Positions 10,974 to 22,270 of a DNA stretch of 64,000 nt are shown in pieces. Source of the stretch: Parasponia andersonii (taxonomy: Eukaryota; Streptophyta; Magnoliopsida; Rosales; Cannabaceae); assembly GCA_002914805.1 (NCBI GenBank), contig JXTB01000194.1, positions 25,512 through 89,511 of the forward strand. The letters are read 5' to 3'. The notes under the pieces were generated by a model that had not been told where the DNA came from, searched no databases, and was given only the letters and a program-made list of their open reading frames with translations. Both the position numbers and the translations under genes were made by a program. Numbering within the stretch: position 1 is the stretch's first letter; each line of letters starts with the position of its first letter.

Positions 10974-11295
10974 TGAGGGTGGCTCAATGTTTCCCAATTA
11001 TGAAAATGGGTAAGTGTGTAATCAGAAAATACAATTTGAGAAACAATATAATTGGGTAATAACTTAGATGGAATGATTGGTCGATCTCCATTCAGAAACT
11101 TGTTTTTCTTTCTTTGTAGATTACCCGCTTGATGAAGCTTGATCTAGTTTCCTTTTCATACTCGTCACACTTAACTTATTCGGAGGAGGTCACACTTTGA
11201 TCAGAAAAATTCTCATATTACCTGATGCGTCCAACTTGGTCGCTAACTTTCCCTTTTTGGCATTGACTAATATATAGGTTTTAGACTGCACAACA
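10974..11295 (-). repeat. 3' LTR of element 1 (partial)
   Basis: Aligns with the solo LTR at 2198-2809 and ends in TTTTAGACTGCACAACA. Its other end is lost in the gap. In LTR orientation this is the 5' (U3) portion beginning TGTTGTGCAG. Confidence 0.85.
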
Positions 11296-11296
11296 A

Positions 11297-11311
11297 TTGC
11301 CCCCCAAGCTC
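11297..11311 (-). other. Polypurine tract of element 1
   Basis: On the minus strand the sequence reads AGCTTGGGGGGCAA directly before the LTR start TGTTGTGC. A G-rich purine run touching the 3' LTR is the usual plus-strand primer of gypsy elements. Confidence 0.7.
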
Positions 11312-11639
11312 TATTAGTTCTTTAGGACAAAATGGAGCTTCCTTCTTTGATAAATATGAGTTTAATAATGCGAGATTATGATATAATCTTGAAATCCTTG
11401 AAGAGTCGCCATTTCTCAAATCCTATCTTTTTAGAACCATGCGTACTTTTCTCTGACAGATGTAACCACGTGTCAACTTTTCTTAGGAGAGTAGCAAAAC
11501 TCGTGGAGACTTCTCCATTTTATGATGATAGTGATGACGTTAGCTGTTGTATTTAATCGAGGCGTTTCAAATTTCAAAAAAATACTCTTTTAATTTTGAA
11601 AATTAACTCCTGCATGAACTTCGACCATTAGATCTGAAA

Positions 11640-11907
11640 ATTAAATGCCTTGATCTACGGCTGTGATTTGATGATGCTTGAGATATATATATCAAAAATC
11701 CATCCGCCTTCTCTTCAAAACTCGAACCCTATTGCCTTCTGTTCCTCTTTCATTTCTTTTGAAATCTGAAGCATCCATAAGGAAGAAATCCTCTTGGTGT
11801 CTCTCTTCGCTTTTCAGCTTGCATAAATTCATCATCTTCTCTGACGAAGTCATCACTACAATCTTTCAGACGACATCTTGGTTCTTCAGTCTTCGAAAAA
11901 GGATAGC

Positions 11908-11938
<31 letters not shown>

Positions 11939-12488
11939 ATTATTTAAAGAATTATTGTTCTTCAATTTCCAGAGAACCCTTATTTACATAGCTTATTTCT
12001 AGAAATAGAAAGATAAATCGTAGAGCTTGAATGTCCTGAACATAAACCCATCCCCATATTCAGATGAACTAAAAAATGGGCATATCTCAGAATCTCTCCA
12101 TTAACTTATCCAATAAATTACTTTTAGATGATTGATAGACGAACCCATAGAAGAAATTTAGGATCTGAAATTCTGACATTTAAAAACTAAAATCAGTCGA
12201 GTGATGAATTATCGAAGAGTTATTTGAACAATTTTTGATGAATCCATAGATTGATTAGGAAAAATTTGATGAACAGCTTGTTATTGATGCAATCCTAGGA
12301 TTTGTGGCCCCAAATTGCTGGCATATAGCAAGGATACCTGATACTCGCATAAGACTAAATCTATCCTATATTTCTTCTTTTAGATGTTTAGTAGTGAGGA
12401 ATTTAGGGAGGGGAATGCATTCTCATGAGAATCGTCCTTCAATACAAGCATTAGTTCTATAAATCTCGAAGACTATCTTGAGCCAGAA
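11640..12488 (+). promoter_or_regulatory. Likely promoter, leader and 5' part of the element-1 antisense gene
   Basis: A TATA-like GAGATATATATATC at 11679-11692 precedes a pyrimidine-rich leader, including a CT microsatellite at about 11918-11938. It points toward the antisense gene. I cannot place the first coding exon: several ATGs occur between 12076 and 12420 and none continues openly into the conserved domain. This is positional inference, not a proven promoter. Confidence 0.4.
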
Positions 12489-14536
12489 CCTGAAGTAGAA
12501 ATAACCAGGACTAGGCAAAGTAGTCCTCACATAGGCGAACTCCCTCAAGACCAATGGCCTCGGCATATTAGGGATGCCCCTGTATTTGCAACGGGTTATC
12601 ACTATGTAGAAGGATATTGGTCATGTACCAATATAAAGACGAGTTGTACAATAAACAAGCTCAAAAAGATCGTATGCAACTACAAAATTGATGTCCCCCT
12701 TCGCTTACCTACAGAGTTCAATCGATCACACGTACCTCCTCGTGGAACCACCTCATTCTCAGATGCAGTTCTCAGATGTGGTGTCCACCTCCCACTTCAT
12801 CCATATATAAAATCTATCGTCGACTATTATGGAGTTGTCTCTTTTCAACTAAACTCAAATACATATAGATACATGGTAGGTCTGTACATATTATACCATA
12901 AATTAGGTTTAAAATCCCCCACTCCTGAAGAGTTCGTTTGGTTCTACCAAGTGAAATTGAACCCATCAGATTTCGGCTTCTTCTATGCAAGCAAGTGATC
13001 GAATCAAACAATAAAAACCAACCACGGGGTCCACAACAACATGGGAAAATGAAAAAAATCCATTTTTCTACTTTGACAACGCGGATAATGGCTTCTTTCA
13101 AAACATTGGTAGGTAACTTTCAGCTTATAGCTTTCTCTATATAAACATATCAATCTGATCACATTTGTATATCATCGCAGATAACAAGGAATGTCCAGGA
13201 CTCTCCAAAGAGTAGCTCACAAGTGTGTCTAAAATAAACAATCTTTCAATCGAAGAATTTGATTGAAAGAGGCTTGGGACAAACAAGAACCTAGTTGCTT
13301 GCGGGCTATTCCCAAAGGGAGTTACTCTTCCAGATTCTACCAATCGTCCAACTACACCTTCGAGCTCGAAGAAGAAGCAGAGGAAACAGAAGGAAACGGG
13401 TGCCTTATCTTCTACACCCAGGAAACGAAAAGCACCTACCACTCCTACTGTCCCAGAACTATCATCTCTAGAAGTTCCATCGCCACTAATTTCTCAACAG
13501 TAAAAAGGTAATTTTTCTATTATCCCTTCTCTTTGTCGCATTATATACCTCGCATGCTAACTAATCATATTTGTACAAAAATGACAATTGGCAGAAGATT
13601 GCGAGCACCACCTTCAACATTGGGATCAATGGCAAAGTTCAAGACACCAGACAACATACCCCCTTCCTCGACGAAAGGGAAAGAGAAGGTCGACACCTTA
13701 ACGAAGCAAAAAGTCGCCTTCGAGGATATTCCAATAAGCTCGCCTCCTCCTCAGCCTTCTAAAACTGCGAGCCAGCCTGAGCCATCCAAGGAAACAGCCA
13801 TCTCTTCTGGGGGACCGAGCCAGGCCGACAAGGACGAGGAGCTTTTCGCACTCCTTCGCCAATTGCTAGAAAAAGTTGGCTTAAGCAAGACCTTCATCGA
13901 CCGTTTCACTTCAGAGGAAGGTTGGGAGAGGATGAAGCAACGACCAGCCAAGGTCACTTTCAGTGCTGCAATGAGGATATTGGCAAATGTAAGCATCTTC
14001 TATCTTCACTATTCGGCACACTTTTCTTGTACTAATATGTGTTATATTTTCAGACTGTTGCAACTACTGTTTTGATGTATGACCCAGTCCTTGAATGTAA
14101 GGAGAAGGGCGAAAAGGTCAAAGAAATGACCCAAGCATTCGAGAACTTGGAGAAGACTCGTGAAGAAGAGAGAAATTCCTTCGAGTTAGAGAAACAACAG
14201 CTACGCAAGGATCTGGCCAAGGAAAAGTTTGAAAAGGAGAAGCTCGAGGATAAAATTAAAGGACTTGAGAAAACCATCTCGGAACATCTGGATATTCTGA
14301 AGAAGGCGACAGCAGAGATAGCTCGCAAGGCTGTAGAAGAGTTTAGGGCCATTGAAGGCAAGGAGATCGAAGAAAAGGCCAGTGGCATCGCCTCGTCGAC
14401 CATAATATACAATATTTTCTGCGAGCATCTAGATTTCAACTTTTCCATCCTTGGTGAAGATGTGGTCGAGCTTGTCTAGAGCTGGAAGGAAACCGAAGCT
14501 ATAACTAAAAAAGGTGGAGCGAGCACATCTTTATAA
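12489..14536 (+). pseudogene. Antisense extra gene of element 1: transposase_28-like domain, basic linker, coiled coil
   Basis: This gene runs opposite to gag-pol, between the end of pol and the 3' LTR. The first recognisable exon, open from 12489 to 12997, carries a 'putative gypsy type transposon' (Transposase_28) style domain with F-S-D-A-V-L-R-C-G-V-H-L-P-L-H-P, Y-M-V-G-L-Y-I-L and P-S-D-F-G-F-F-Y-A-S-K. Stops follow. Plausible GT-AG introns lie at 13109-13180, 13508-13594 and 13989-14053. The exon 13181-13507 encodes a Ser/Thr/Pro-rich linker with basic clusters (K-K-K-Q-R-K-Q-K; P-R-K-R-K) that could be nuclear localisation signals. The last exon, from 14054, encodes a long E/K-rich coiled coil (K-E-K-G-E-K-V-K-E through E-K-A-S-G-I-A-S). 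A TAG at 14477 interrupts it, and similarity would run on to TAA at 14534-14536. Known Tat elements carry such antisense genes; their function is not established. Confidence 0.7.
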
Positions 14537-15236
14537 ATTATTATTTTTTTTTCTATGAAGTTTCAGACAAATGCGGGCTAGTTCTTTTTACTTTGTAATA
14601 CTTTGCTTGCATATAGGTGCGAGTTTTAATCAAAGGAATTTTTCTTGTCAAATGTTTATTCCTGCAAAACAATTAAAACATAATGCATTGTAATGTAAAG
14701 ATGCATAATTTAACCAAGTAGTCAATCACTAGATGACTTTGCAATTCGAATCCAACTAATTTAAAACGGGTTTCAAGTGTTAGGATAGGCTAGGTCGCTT
14801 AAGAAAACAGTAAGTATGAGTGATGCGAACTCAATACTATTTTTCAAAAGTTCCACGGCAAAATAAAATATAGCAATATATCACATCGAATAATGAACAT
14901 TTAGCTTAGTTACTTTGTTGTTTGAGGAGAAAAATTGCATAATACGACATGTTATGGCATGAAGCGAGGAGAAAATCCTAAGATTTTAAGAAATTTTTAG
15001 AAATTTGGCAATCTAAAATTCCAACCCCTCTAAATAAACGTTTGCATAGTCCCTTAGGAAGCAAGTAAAAGATAACATTCTGATCCTACTGCCTCCCGAG
15101 TTTTATGGTGTTCATAGACTGCCACAAAATTATATAAGATGAATCAAATAAAATTGAATAATCGAAGAAAAAGCATCTTTATTGATGAAGGACAAATAAT
15201 AAGATGCCCCCCAAATCGTTAAAAATATATGAAGAT
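14537..15236. other. Non-coding spacer between pol and the antisense gene; second polypurine-like tract
   Basis: Holds the 3' ends of both convergent transcription units. On the minus strand, shortly after the pol stop, GATTTGGGGGGCATC (15203-15217) looks like an internal polypurine tract with the same GGGGGGC core as the tract at the 3' LTR. Otherwise I see no gene. Confidence 0.45.
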
Positions 15237-18200
15237 TTACTGATAATAGCGACGAAGTTGTTCTGCATTCCAAGCATACTCGATCTTTTGTCTACCAGTG
15301 CGAGCTAGCTTGTACGTCCCAGGTTGAATGACGGCGTCAATAACATATGATCCTTCCCAAGAGGATCCAAAAACACCAGCATCGTGCTCTTTATTATTAG
15401 GTAGAACTTGTTAAAAAATAAGATCACCAACTTCAAATTCCCTGATTCTGACTTTAGAGTTATAATATCGAGCAGTGCGCTGCTAATATGATGCGATCCG
15501 AAGCTGAGACTGCTCGTGCCTTTTTTCTAAAAGATCGAGCTCAATCCTCATACGCGCATTATTCTAATCTTGGTCATAAGTAGATCATCATAAAGAGCTT
15601 GCACCAATTTCTACTGGCACTATTGCTTCGTATCCACAAGCTAAAGAGAATGGACTCTCTCCAGTAGTGGTTCATTGAGTGGTGTGATAAGCCCATAATA
15701 CTTTAGGAAGCACATCTAGCTAAGCTCCTTTGTGCTCCTTCTCCACCATTGCTTCGACCTGTCCATTGGCTTGTAGATGAACAATACTGGAGAAGCTCTT
15801 CTTGATGCCTAAGTTGTTATAAAAGTTAGGAAATTCATCGCAGTCAAATTGTTTCCCATTATCAAAAATTATAGTATGTGGTATACCATAACGACAAATT
15901 ATAGATTTGTAAATAAAATTTATCATCTTTTTTGCGGAGATGGTACTCAAGGCTTCTGCTTCTGTCTACTTGGTGAAATAATCAGCTGCGACCACTGCAT
16001 TCTTCAATCCACCTTGCGCCAATGGAAGCATTCTGATAATATCAATTCCTTATACTACAAATGGCCATCGACTAGTCATTGGAGTTAGAAGAACATGTGA
16101 CATTCTAGGAACAGTTGCAAATCGTTGACATTTATCACACCTCCTAGAAAATTCCATTGTATCCTTCTTCATAGCTGGCCAAAAATACCCTTGTCTGAGA
16201 ACCTTATTCGCAAGTGCCTACCCCCCTAAATGATTTCTGCATATTCCTTCGTGAATTTCCCTCATAATGTAGTGTGCTTTTTCTTCATCAACACATAATA
16301 ATAACAGTGAGCTAAAACTTCTTTGATAAAGCTTCCTATCATAGATGATATAGCGAGCTGCCTTTATTCAAAGTCACTTTGCTTCATCTTTACTGTTGGA
16401 AAGATCGCCATTTTGTAGATATTTTATTAAAGGATCCATCCACGATGGTTTTCTGTCAATTAGCATGGTCACTTGGGGCTCTACTTCGATACTTGGTTTC
16501 ACAAGAACTTCGACAAGAACTACCTTTAATAATTATGCGTCTTTCGTTGAAGCGAGCTTAGCTAGAGCATCTGCCCGAGTATTCTTAATGTGACGAAGAA
16601 GTTGAATGCTATAAGCAGTAAATGTCGAGAACAGTCATTGTACCTCCTGTAAGTAGGCCATCATTCTTTCTCCTCTTGCTTGATAATTGTCGATTACTTG
16701 ATAAATGACCAACTGAGAATCACTGTATGCCTCAATCATCTCGACCTTCATTTCTTGTGCGAGCTTCAGCCCAGCTATCAGTGCTTCATATTCTGCCTCA
16801 TTATTCGATGCTGGAAATTTGAAGCGAAGTGCACAATGAATGTTATGCCCTTCAGGACTAATTAGCACTAAGCCTGCACCAACTCCATTCTCGTTTGACG
16901 ATCCGTCGATGTAAAGTTTCCATAATCTTGATAAATTTATAGTAGGTTTTTCGATCACTTCTGTGGTAAGATTGACATCATAGGTGAACTTTGCAATGAA
17001 ATCTATGAGAGCTTGACCTTTAATCATAGTGCGAGGTTGAAAATTGATGTCAAATTGACTCAACTCAATGGCCCACTTAAGTAGTCGTCCTGAAGACTCA
17101 GGTTTTTGCAGATTCTGCTTTAATAGAAAATTAGTGAAAACTTTGATAGAGTGCGCATGAAAATAAGGTCGAAGCTTCCTGGATGCGACAATGAGTACTA
17201 ATGCCAACTTCTCCATCTCTGGATATCTTATTTCGGCATCAAGTAATCTTTTACTTACGTAATATACAGGTCGCTATACTTTTTCTTCTTCTCGAATTAA
17301 TGTAGTACTTGTCGCAGATTTCGAAACAGTGAGATACAAGTATAACTCTTCCCTCGGGTTTGGCTTCGACAAGAGTGGAGGAAAATCCAAGTGTGTTTTT
17401 AATTCTTGAAATGCCAGCTCGCATTCTTTTGTCCACTTGAACCTCTTCGAACCCTTCAATACTTCGAAGAACGATTGGCATTTATCAATTGACCTGGATA
17501 TAAATCAACTCAGTGTAGCCACTCTTCCTGCCAGGCTCTACACATCTTTGGGTTTGCGAGGGAATTGCATACCAATTAGTACTTGTATCTTCTAAGGGTT
17601 AGATTTGATACCTCACTGATTGACCATGAACCCCAGGAATTTTCCAGATCCCACTCCGAATGCGCATTTCTGGGGGTTCAGCTTCATCTGATATTTCCGA
17701 AGAATTTTGAACATCTCATCAGGGTGCTCGACGAGATCTTCAGCATTTTTCGACTTTACCAATATGTCATCAACATATACTTCCATTGTCTTGCCAATTT
17801 ATTTTGCAAACATCATATTGATAAGACGCTGATAAGTTGCTCCTGCGTTGATGAGTCCAAAGGGCATTTTCTTTTAACAGTACAATCCTCGATTAGTGAT
17901 AAACGAGGTATGCTCTTCATCTAGCTCAAACATGTAGATTTGATTGTATCCAGAATACGCATTCATAAACTTTAAGTGTTCATGCTCCAACGTCGCATCT
18001 ATAAGCTGGTCGATTCTTGGAAGGAGAAAACTATCCTTTGTGCATGCTTTGTTGAGGTCAGTGAAATCGATACAAGTTCTCCACTTTCCGTTGGGTTTCT
18101 TTACCAAAATTGGGTTTGTAAGCTAGTTTAGGTAAAAAGATTCTCTGATGAATCCAATTTCAAGCAACTTCTCTACCTCTTCTTTTAATGCGACATAGCG

Positions 18201-19076
18201 TTATGGATTCATAGCTCTTCTTTTTTGCCATATAGGTTTTTTTGTTGTATCTATAGTAAGACAATGACACATGCTATTCGGATCAATCCCCATCATATCC
18301 GAATGTTGCCATGCGAAAATATCCAAGTTTGATTTCAGAAAAGTAACCAATGATGCTTGCATGGGTTCTTGAAGCTTCACTCCGATTTTTAGGACCTTCG
18401 AAGACCTGTCAATTGACAAATCTTCCAAGTCTTCTATAGGTCCAGTCTTGACCTCTCTATCGATTTCTCAAGGGTCGAGGTCTTCAATTGACGTTTCGCC
18501 TGATGCTTCCCTTGATGTTTTACTTAACGCTTTACTTAATGCTTCATCTTGTAGCTGGACCATCATTGTGCGAGGTGCCATATCTTTTACTGTGAGCTTT
18601 AAAAAATTATTATAACAAGTCCGCGCATCATATTGGTTGCCTCGCACTTCGCCTACTCTATATTGAGTCGGGAACTTCATAGCGAGGTGGTAGATTAAAG
18701 TAATTGCTCGAAGTTCCTTCAATGTTAGTCTTCCTAGTACAACATTAAATGTAGATGGATAATCTACAATTAAGAATTGGGTTATTATCGTTGAAATACT
18801 AGGATAAGTTCCAACATTGACCATTAACTCAATCATGCCCCTAGGCATTATGCTGTTACCAGTTTATCCGTAGAGTGGAGTGATAGCGGGCTTTAGGTTG
18901 GTTTCACTCAACCTCATCTTCTTGAAGGCGTCATAGTACAGGATGTCGATAACACTTCCATTATCAACCAATACTCGCCATAGCAGCGTGCTTCCACAGT
19001 TGATCTTTATGACCAACAAATTATTATGTAGATAATGGACTTCCCTCGCATCCTGTTTCATAAAGATAATATCCAT
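15237..19076 (-). pseudogene. Element 1 pol: protease, reverse transcriptase, two RNase H domains, integrase
   Basis: From right to left: protease with V-D-N-G-S (active-site variant of D-T-G-S, near 18960) and N-V-V-L-G-R (18468-19076); reverse transcriptase with V-K-K-P-N-G-K-W-R, I-D-F-T-D-L-N-K-A, P-F-G-L-I-N-A-G-A-T-Y-Q-R and the Y-V-D-D-I-L-V-K catalytic box (17690-18430); RNase H with the K-W-T-K-E-C-E-L-A-F block (17250-17480); the second RNase H with L-Y-I-D-G-S-S-N and A-S-N-N-E-A-E-Y-E-A-L (16635-17216); integrase with the H-x-H / C-D-K-C zinc motif, a G-I-D-I-I core, D-N-G-K-Q-F-D and A-N-G-Q-V-E (15720-16330). The C-terminal Q-P-G-T-Y-K-L-A tail ends ...L-R-R-Y-Y-Q at TAA 15237-15239. 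In-frame stops and frameshifts occur throughout, so no polyprotein can be made. Confidence 0.9.
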
Positions 19077-20877
19077 ATCCGGTACCCGTTGAAGCTTTCA
19101 TGATCGCTACTCAAGATGCATGACATTGGTCAACGGCTGCTGTCGAGCTTCTCGTGCGTACCTATCTTGTGCCCCCTTCAAATCTCCACTAACATGCGGT
19201 CCTCCAAAAATAGTTTGTACTTCGCAATGAATTTTTAGAGGTCGCTATCGGTTTTCTTCTCGCTTTTTATTCTTCTGTCTAGTGTACTGCCGTAGCCGCC
19301 CTTTTTAATTAATCTTTCGATTTCATCCTTCAAGACATAGCAGTAATTGGTATCGTATCCAATGTCATTATGATACCGGCATAACTTATTGGGATCATGC
19401 CTCGCTCTTTCCCGTTTTATCAGTTCCAGTTGACGATATTACTCCTTCTAGTTTGTGACCGCATAGATATGATTTATGGGTACGTTCAGTTCAGTATAAT
19501 TGTTGAATCTCATAGGAGCTCTTAGAATCTCCTGCTTTTTCTATTTGGGCTGCTTCTCAGTTGATTGTTCATTATTTCTTTTGTTTGACTTCTTGTTATT
19601 ATTGTTGTTGGTCGTGGTCGCATCTTTAGCAGTATCTTTTCCTCCTCCTTTCGTCTTATAAAGATTCTCGTGTGAAGATTCCGCCCTTAGATGCCGACCA
19701 ACTCTTTGATAGAAGTCTTCAAGGGTTCTGCATTCTCGCTCAAGTAACTCTTCCCAGAGTTTAGTCTCCGATTGTACCCTGGCCATCATTAGAGTTAAAA
19801 CTCCTCCTTCAGGTGGGTTGTTGACTTTTGCCAGGTTAAGGTAAGATCGTAGAGTTTCCTCCGGACCTTGTCGAATAGCAGATAGACTGATAAATGGAAC
19901 AGTAAAATTCTTCCAACCTGGAATTGCTTCAAGAACGCAGTCTGAAGTTATTGCCAGGATGAGAGTGATCCAGACTTAAGTCCTCGAAACCACTTCTTCG
20001 CTGCTCCTGTGATAGTTACAACAAAACATCTGTAACGTGCAAGATCATCAACACGATGGAGTTTTATCAGGTCGTGAAGTGATCCATATGATTATGTGGA
20101 TCAGTTTTCCCATCAAAAGTGTTTATGGTGGGAAGTTTAAGAGAGAGCATTTTCTCTTACTGGTGGCAAGACTGGCCTTTGTTCGTTATCACGGTATGAG
20201 GCAGGTTGGTCAGGCAAGGTCTGCTGCGACCTTTGTGAGGATTCAAATGTAATAGTGCGACGAGATTGACTTTGGTCGTTATGATGCGATGTGGATCGCT
20301 CATGACTATATCGCTGTTTTACGTGTTATCTCAGGTCTGCAGGATTTTGTCTCGACTCCCTACTAATCCTTTCAAAGATGCTCCTCAATCGACATTTTTG
20401 CTCGTTTTTTAGACAATCATGATTGACGGTTGCTCTCCGAGAAGGTTGTCCACGATCACGATCAATGCTCGAACTTTTAGTACCAGATTCTAGAGGCAAG
20501 TCTGCGACTTTGCCTTTTCCCTTGGAGGTGCGATCTCCATGACGCTCCTGTTGGGCTCTGTGTTAGTCGCGGTTCCCTATCTCTAGGATCTGAATTCATC
20601 TCTCAGGTTGTTGAGCAAGACGTTCTTTGGGACGTTCGTGCTATGGTGGAGTCACTATTTTTCCCTCACCAAGTCGTCGTAGAGAATCATTAATCTGATT
20701 AGTAATTTGCTGAAGGTTTACCAGTGCCTCCTCCATGCGATCCTGTCTCTAGACAATATTTTCTGGTGCGGTCACGATAGGCTGATCTTGAGTAGGATCT
20801 ACATGTGCAACAGTAGTGTTCTGGGGCTGGTTTTGGCTAGTTCCGGTATTTCTGATAGTGTTTCTGGTATTTGCCAT
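19077..20877 (-). pseudogene. Element 1 gag, heavily decayed
   Basis: The likely start ATG is 20877-20875, opening M-A-N-T-R-N-T-I-R-N-T-G, a typical Tat Gag N-terminus, 42 bases inside the primer site. The frame stops after about 42 codons and continues as scattered homologous pieces: an acidic/basic R-R-A-T-V-N-H-D region, an E-R-E-C-R-T-L-E-D-F-Y-Q-R-V capsid piece (19541-19789), and a C-terminal zinc-knuckle-like segment around 19290-19400 (degenerate, with D-E-I-E-R-L-I-K-K-G-R-L-R-Q-Y). Many stops make it non-functional. Confidence 0.8.
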
Positions 20878-20918
20878 TGTTGAAGAAGCGAAATTGACAA
20901 ACTTTTTTACAAGAATAA

Positions 20919-20935
20919 CCCTCCTTCTAGCACCA
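20919..20935 (-). other. Primer binding site of element 1
   Basis: Minus strand TGGTGCTAGAAGGAGGG starts two bases inside the 5' LTR. The leading TGG fits the CCA end of a tRNA, and element 2 has the related TAGCATTAGAAGGAGGG at the same place. I do not assign the tRNA. Confidence 0.7.
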
Positions 20936-20937
20936 AT

Positions 20938-21311
20938 TATTGACAGATGTTTTGTCAACAATAAATTTAGAAAATTGCAAGATGTGGCTTGTGTATGAAA
21001 ATGGTTGATCAAATCAAAGTAAATAAAAAGACAAGACTTTTATATTGGTTCAGCCCTAAAAATTATGATCTTACGTCCACTGTTCTTTACTATTTCCTGA
21101 GGAATTACAAGAGTTTTGTTAAGTCTCAAGATCAAAGAATCTAGAGAGAAAGATACAAAGTATAGCCAGAAGTCCTTTATAGTAACATTGAGTTCTCCTT
21201 ATACAGGTGAGAGTGACTCAATATTTCCCAATTGTGAAAACGAGTAAGTGTGTAAGCAGAAAATACAATTCGAGTAACAATATAATTGGGTAATAACTTA
21301 GATGAAATGAT
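20938..21311 (-). repeat. 5' LTR of element 1 (partial)
   Basis: Begins TATTGACAG where the solo copy has TGTTGATGG, so the terminal dinucleotide has mutated. It then follows the solo LTR through TTTTGTCAACAATAAA to TAATTGGGTAATAACTTAGATG and is cut by the assembly gap. Confidence 0.85.
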
Positions 21312-21756
21312 NNNNNNNNNNNNNNNNNNNNNNNNNNNNNNNNNNNNNNNNNNNNNNNNNNNNNNNNNNNNNNNNNNNNNNNNNNNNNNNNNNNNNNNNN
21401 NNNNNNNNNNNNNNNNNNNNNNNNNNNNNNNNNNNNNNNNNNNNNNNNNNNNNNNNNNNNNNNNNNNNNNNNNNNNNNNNNNNNNNNNNNNNNNNNNNNN
21501 NNNNNNNNNNNNNNNNNNNNNNNNNNNNNNNNNNNNNNNNNNNNNNNNNNNNNNNNNNNNNNNNNNNNNNNNNNNNNNNNNNNNNNNNNNNNNNNNNNNN
21601 NNNNNNNNNNNNNNNNNNNNNNNNNNNNNNNNNNNNNNNNNNNNNNNNNNNNNNNNNNNNNNNNNNNNNNNNNNNNNNNNNNNNNNNNNNNNNNNNNNNN
21701 NNNNNNNNNNNNNNNNNNNNNNNNNNNNNNNNNNNNNNNNNNNNNNNNNNNNNNNN
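21312..21756. other. Assembly gap (445 N)
   Basis: Undetermined bases inside the right LTR of element 1. The outer border of the element is therefore missing. Confidence 1.
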
Positions 21757-22262
21757 CATGTCCTTTCTCTGTGCGGCCGAGCGTGTCTTACTTTACCTTT
21801 TTTTTTTTTTTTTTTTTTTGTTTTCTCCAATCAACAAACAACAGCTAGCCTCTCTTATTGCACACTTTAGTAGGACTAGGTACTGTTGAAACATCAATGC
21901 CAGCTGCACCACCCCTCAGAACTTGTGCGGGAACAAATATTGACCAATTCAAATATTGTTATAGCCCAAAGACTTGTTCTTATTGTGTATTTCTATCAGT
22001 CCCTCAAGCAATTTCCCAATGATTTTTCTGAAATACTCATTTTTCTTTCACTTCTCTTTCATAAAAACACTTGATTTGGGTTCCCTTCCTTTTTATCGAT
22101 GAGGCTTTTCCCTTGATCTCAAGAATTCTCCTATCATTACTTTGTGGAAAATAATCACAAACCCATAATAAAAGATCGTATTCATGGTATATTTCTTTAC
22201 CAAGCTTTGTCTTTTCGTTGTTTTTGTCTCTTCAGATATGAGTATACAACTACACCTTATAC
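21757..22262. other. No gene seen between gap and hAT element
   Basis: Contains a 20-plus T run near 21799-21819. Short frames here show no recognisable domain. Confidence 0.5.
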
Positions 22263-22270
22263 GTGCTCCT

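Larger units (their letters stand above)
10974..21311 (-). mobile_element. Element 1: decayed Tat-type Ty3/gypsy retrotransposon
   Basis: Read on the minus strand the order is: 5' LTR (20938 to the gap), primer site, gag, protease, reverse transcriptase, RNase H, a second RNase H-like domain, integrase, an antisense gene, polypurine tract, and 3' LTR (gap to 11295). The duplicated RNase H and an extra gene between pol and the 3' LTR are hallmarks of the Tat lineage. In the roughly 104 bases seen in both LTRs (10974-11077 and 21208-21311) I count about ten differences, eight of them transitions, so the insertion is old. All sense coding frames carry stops and frameshifts. Both outer LTR ends lie in gaps. 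Confidence 0.9.

Noticed and set aside
13263-13511. 82-codon frame K-E-A-W-D-K-Q-E
   Set aside because: The overlapping frame encoding the Ser/Thr/Pro linker with K-K-K-Q-R-K-Q-K fits the splice sites and the gene layout better.
14050-14448. 132-codon minus-strand frame
   Set aside because: It is the reverse of the coiled-coil exon; Ser/Phe-rich content is what an antisense reading of E/K codons gives.
21177-21870. Long frames across the second gap
   Set aside because: They consist mostly of undetermined bases and carry no information. The same holds for frames crossing 10813-10973.
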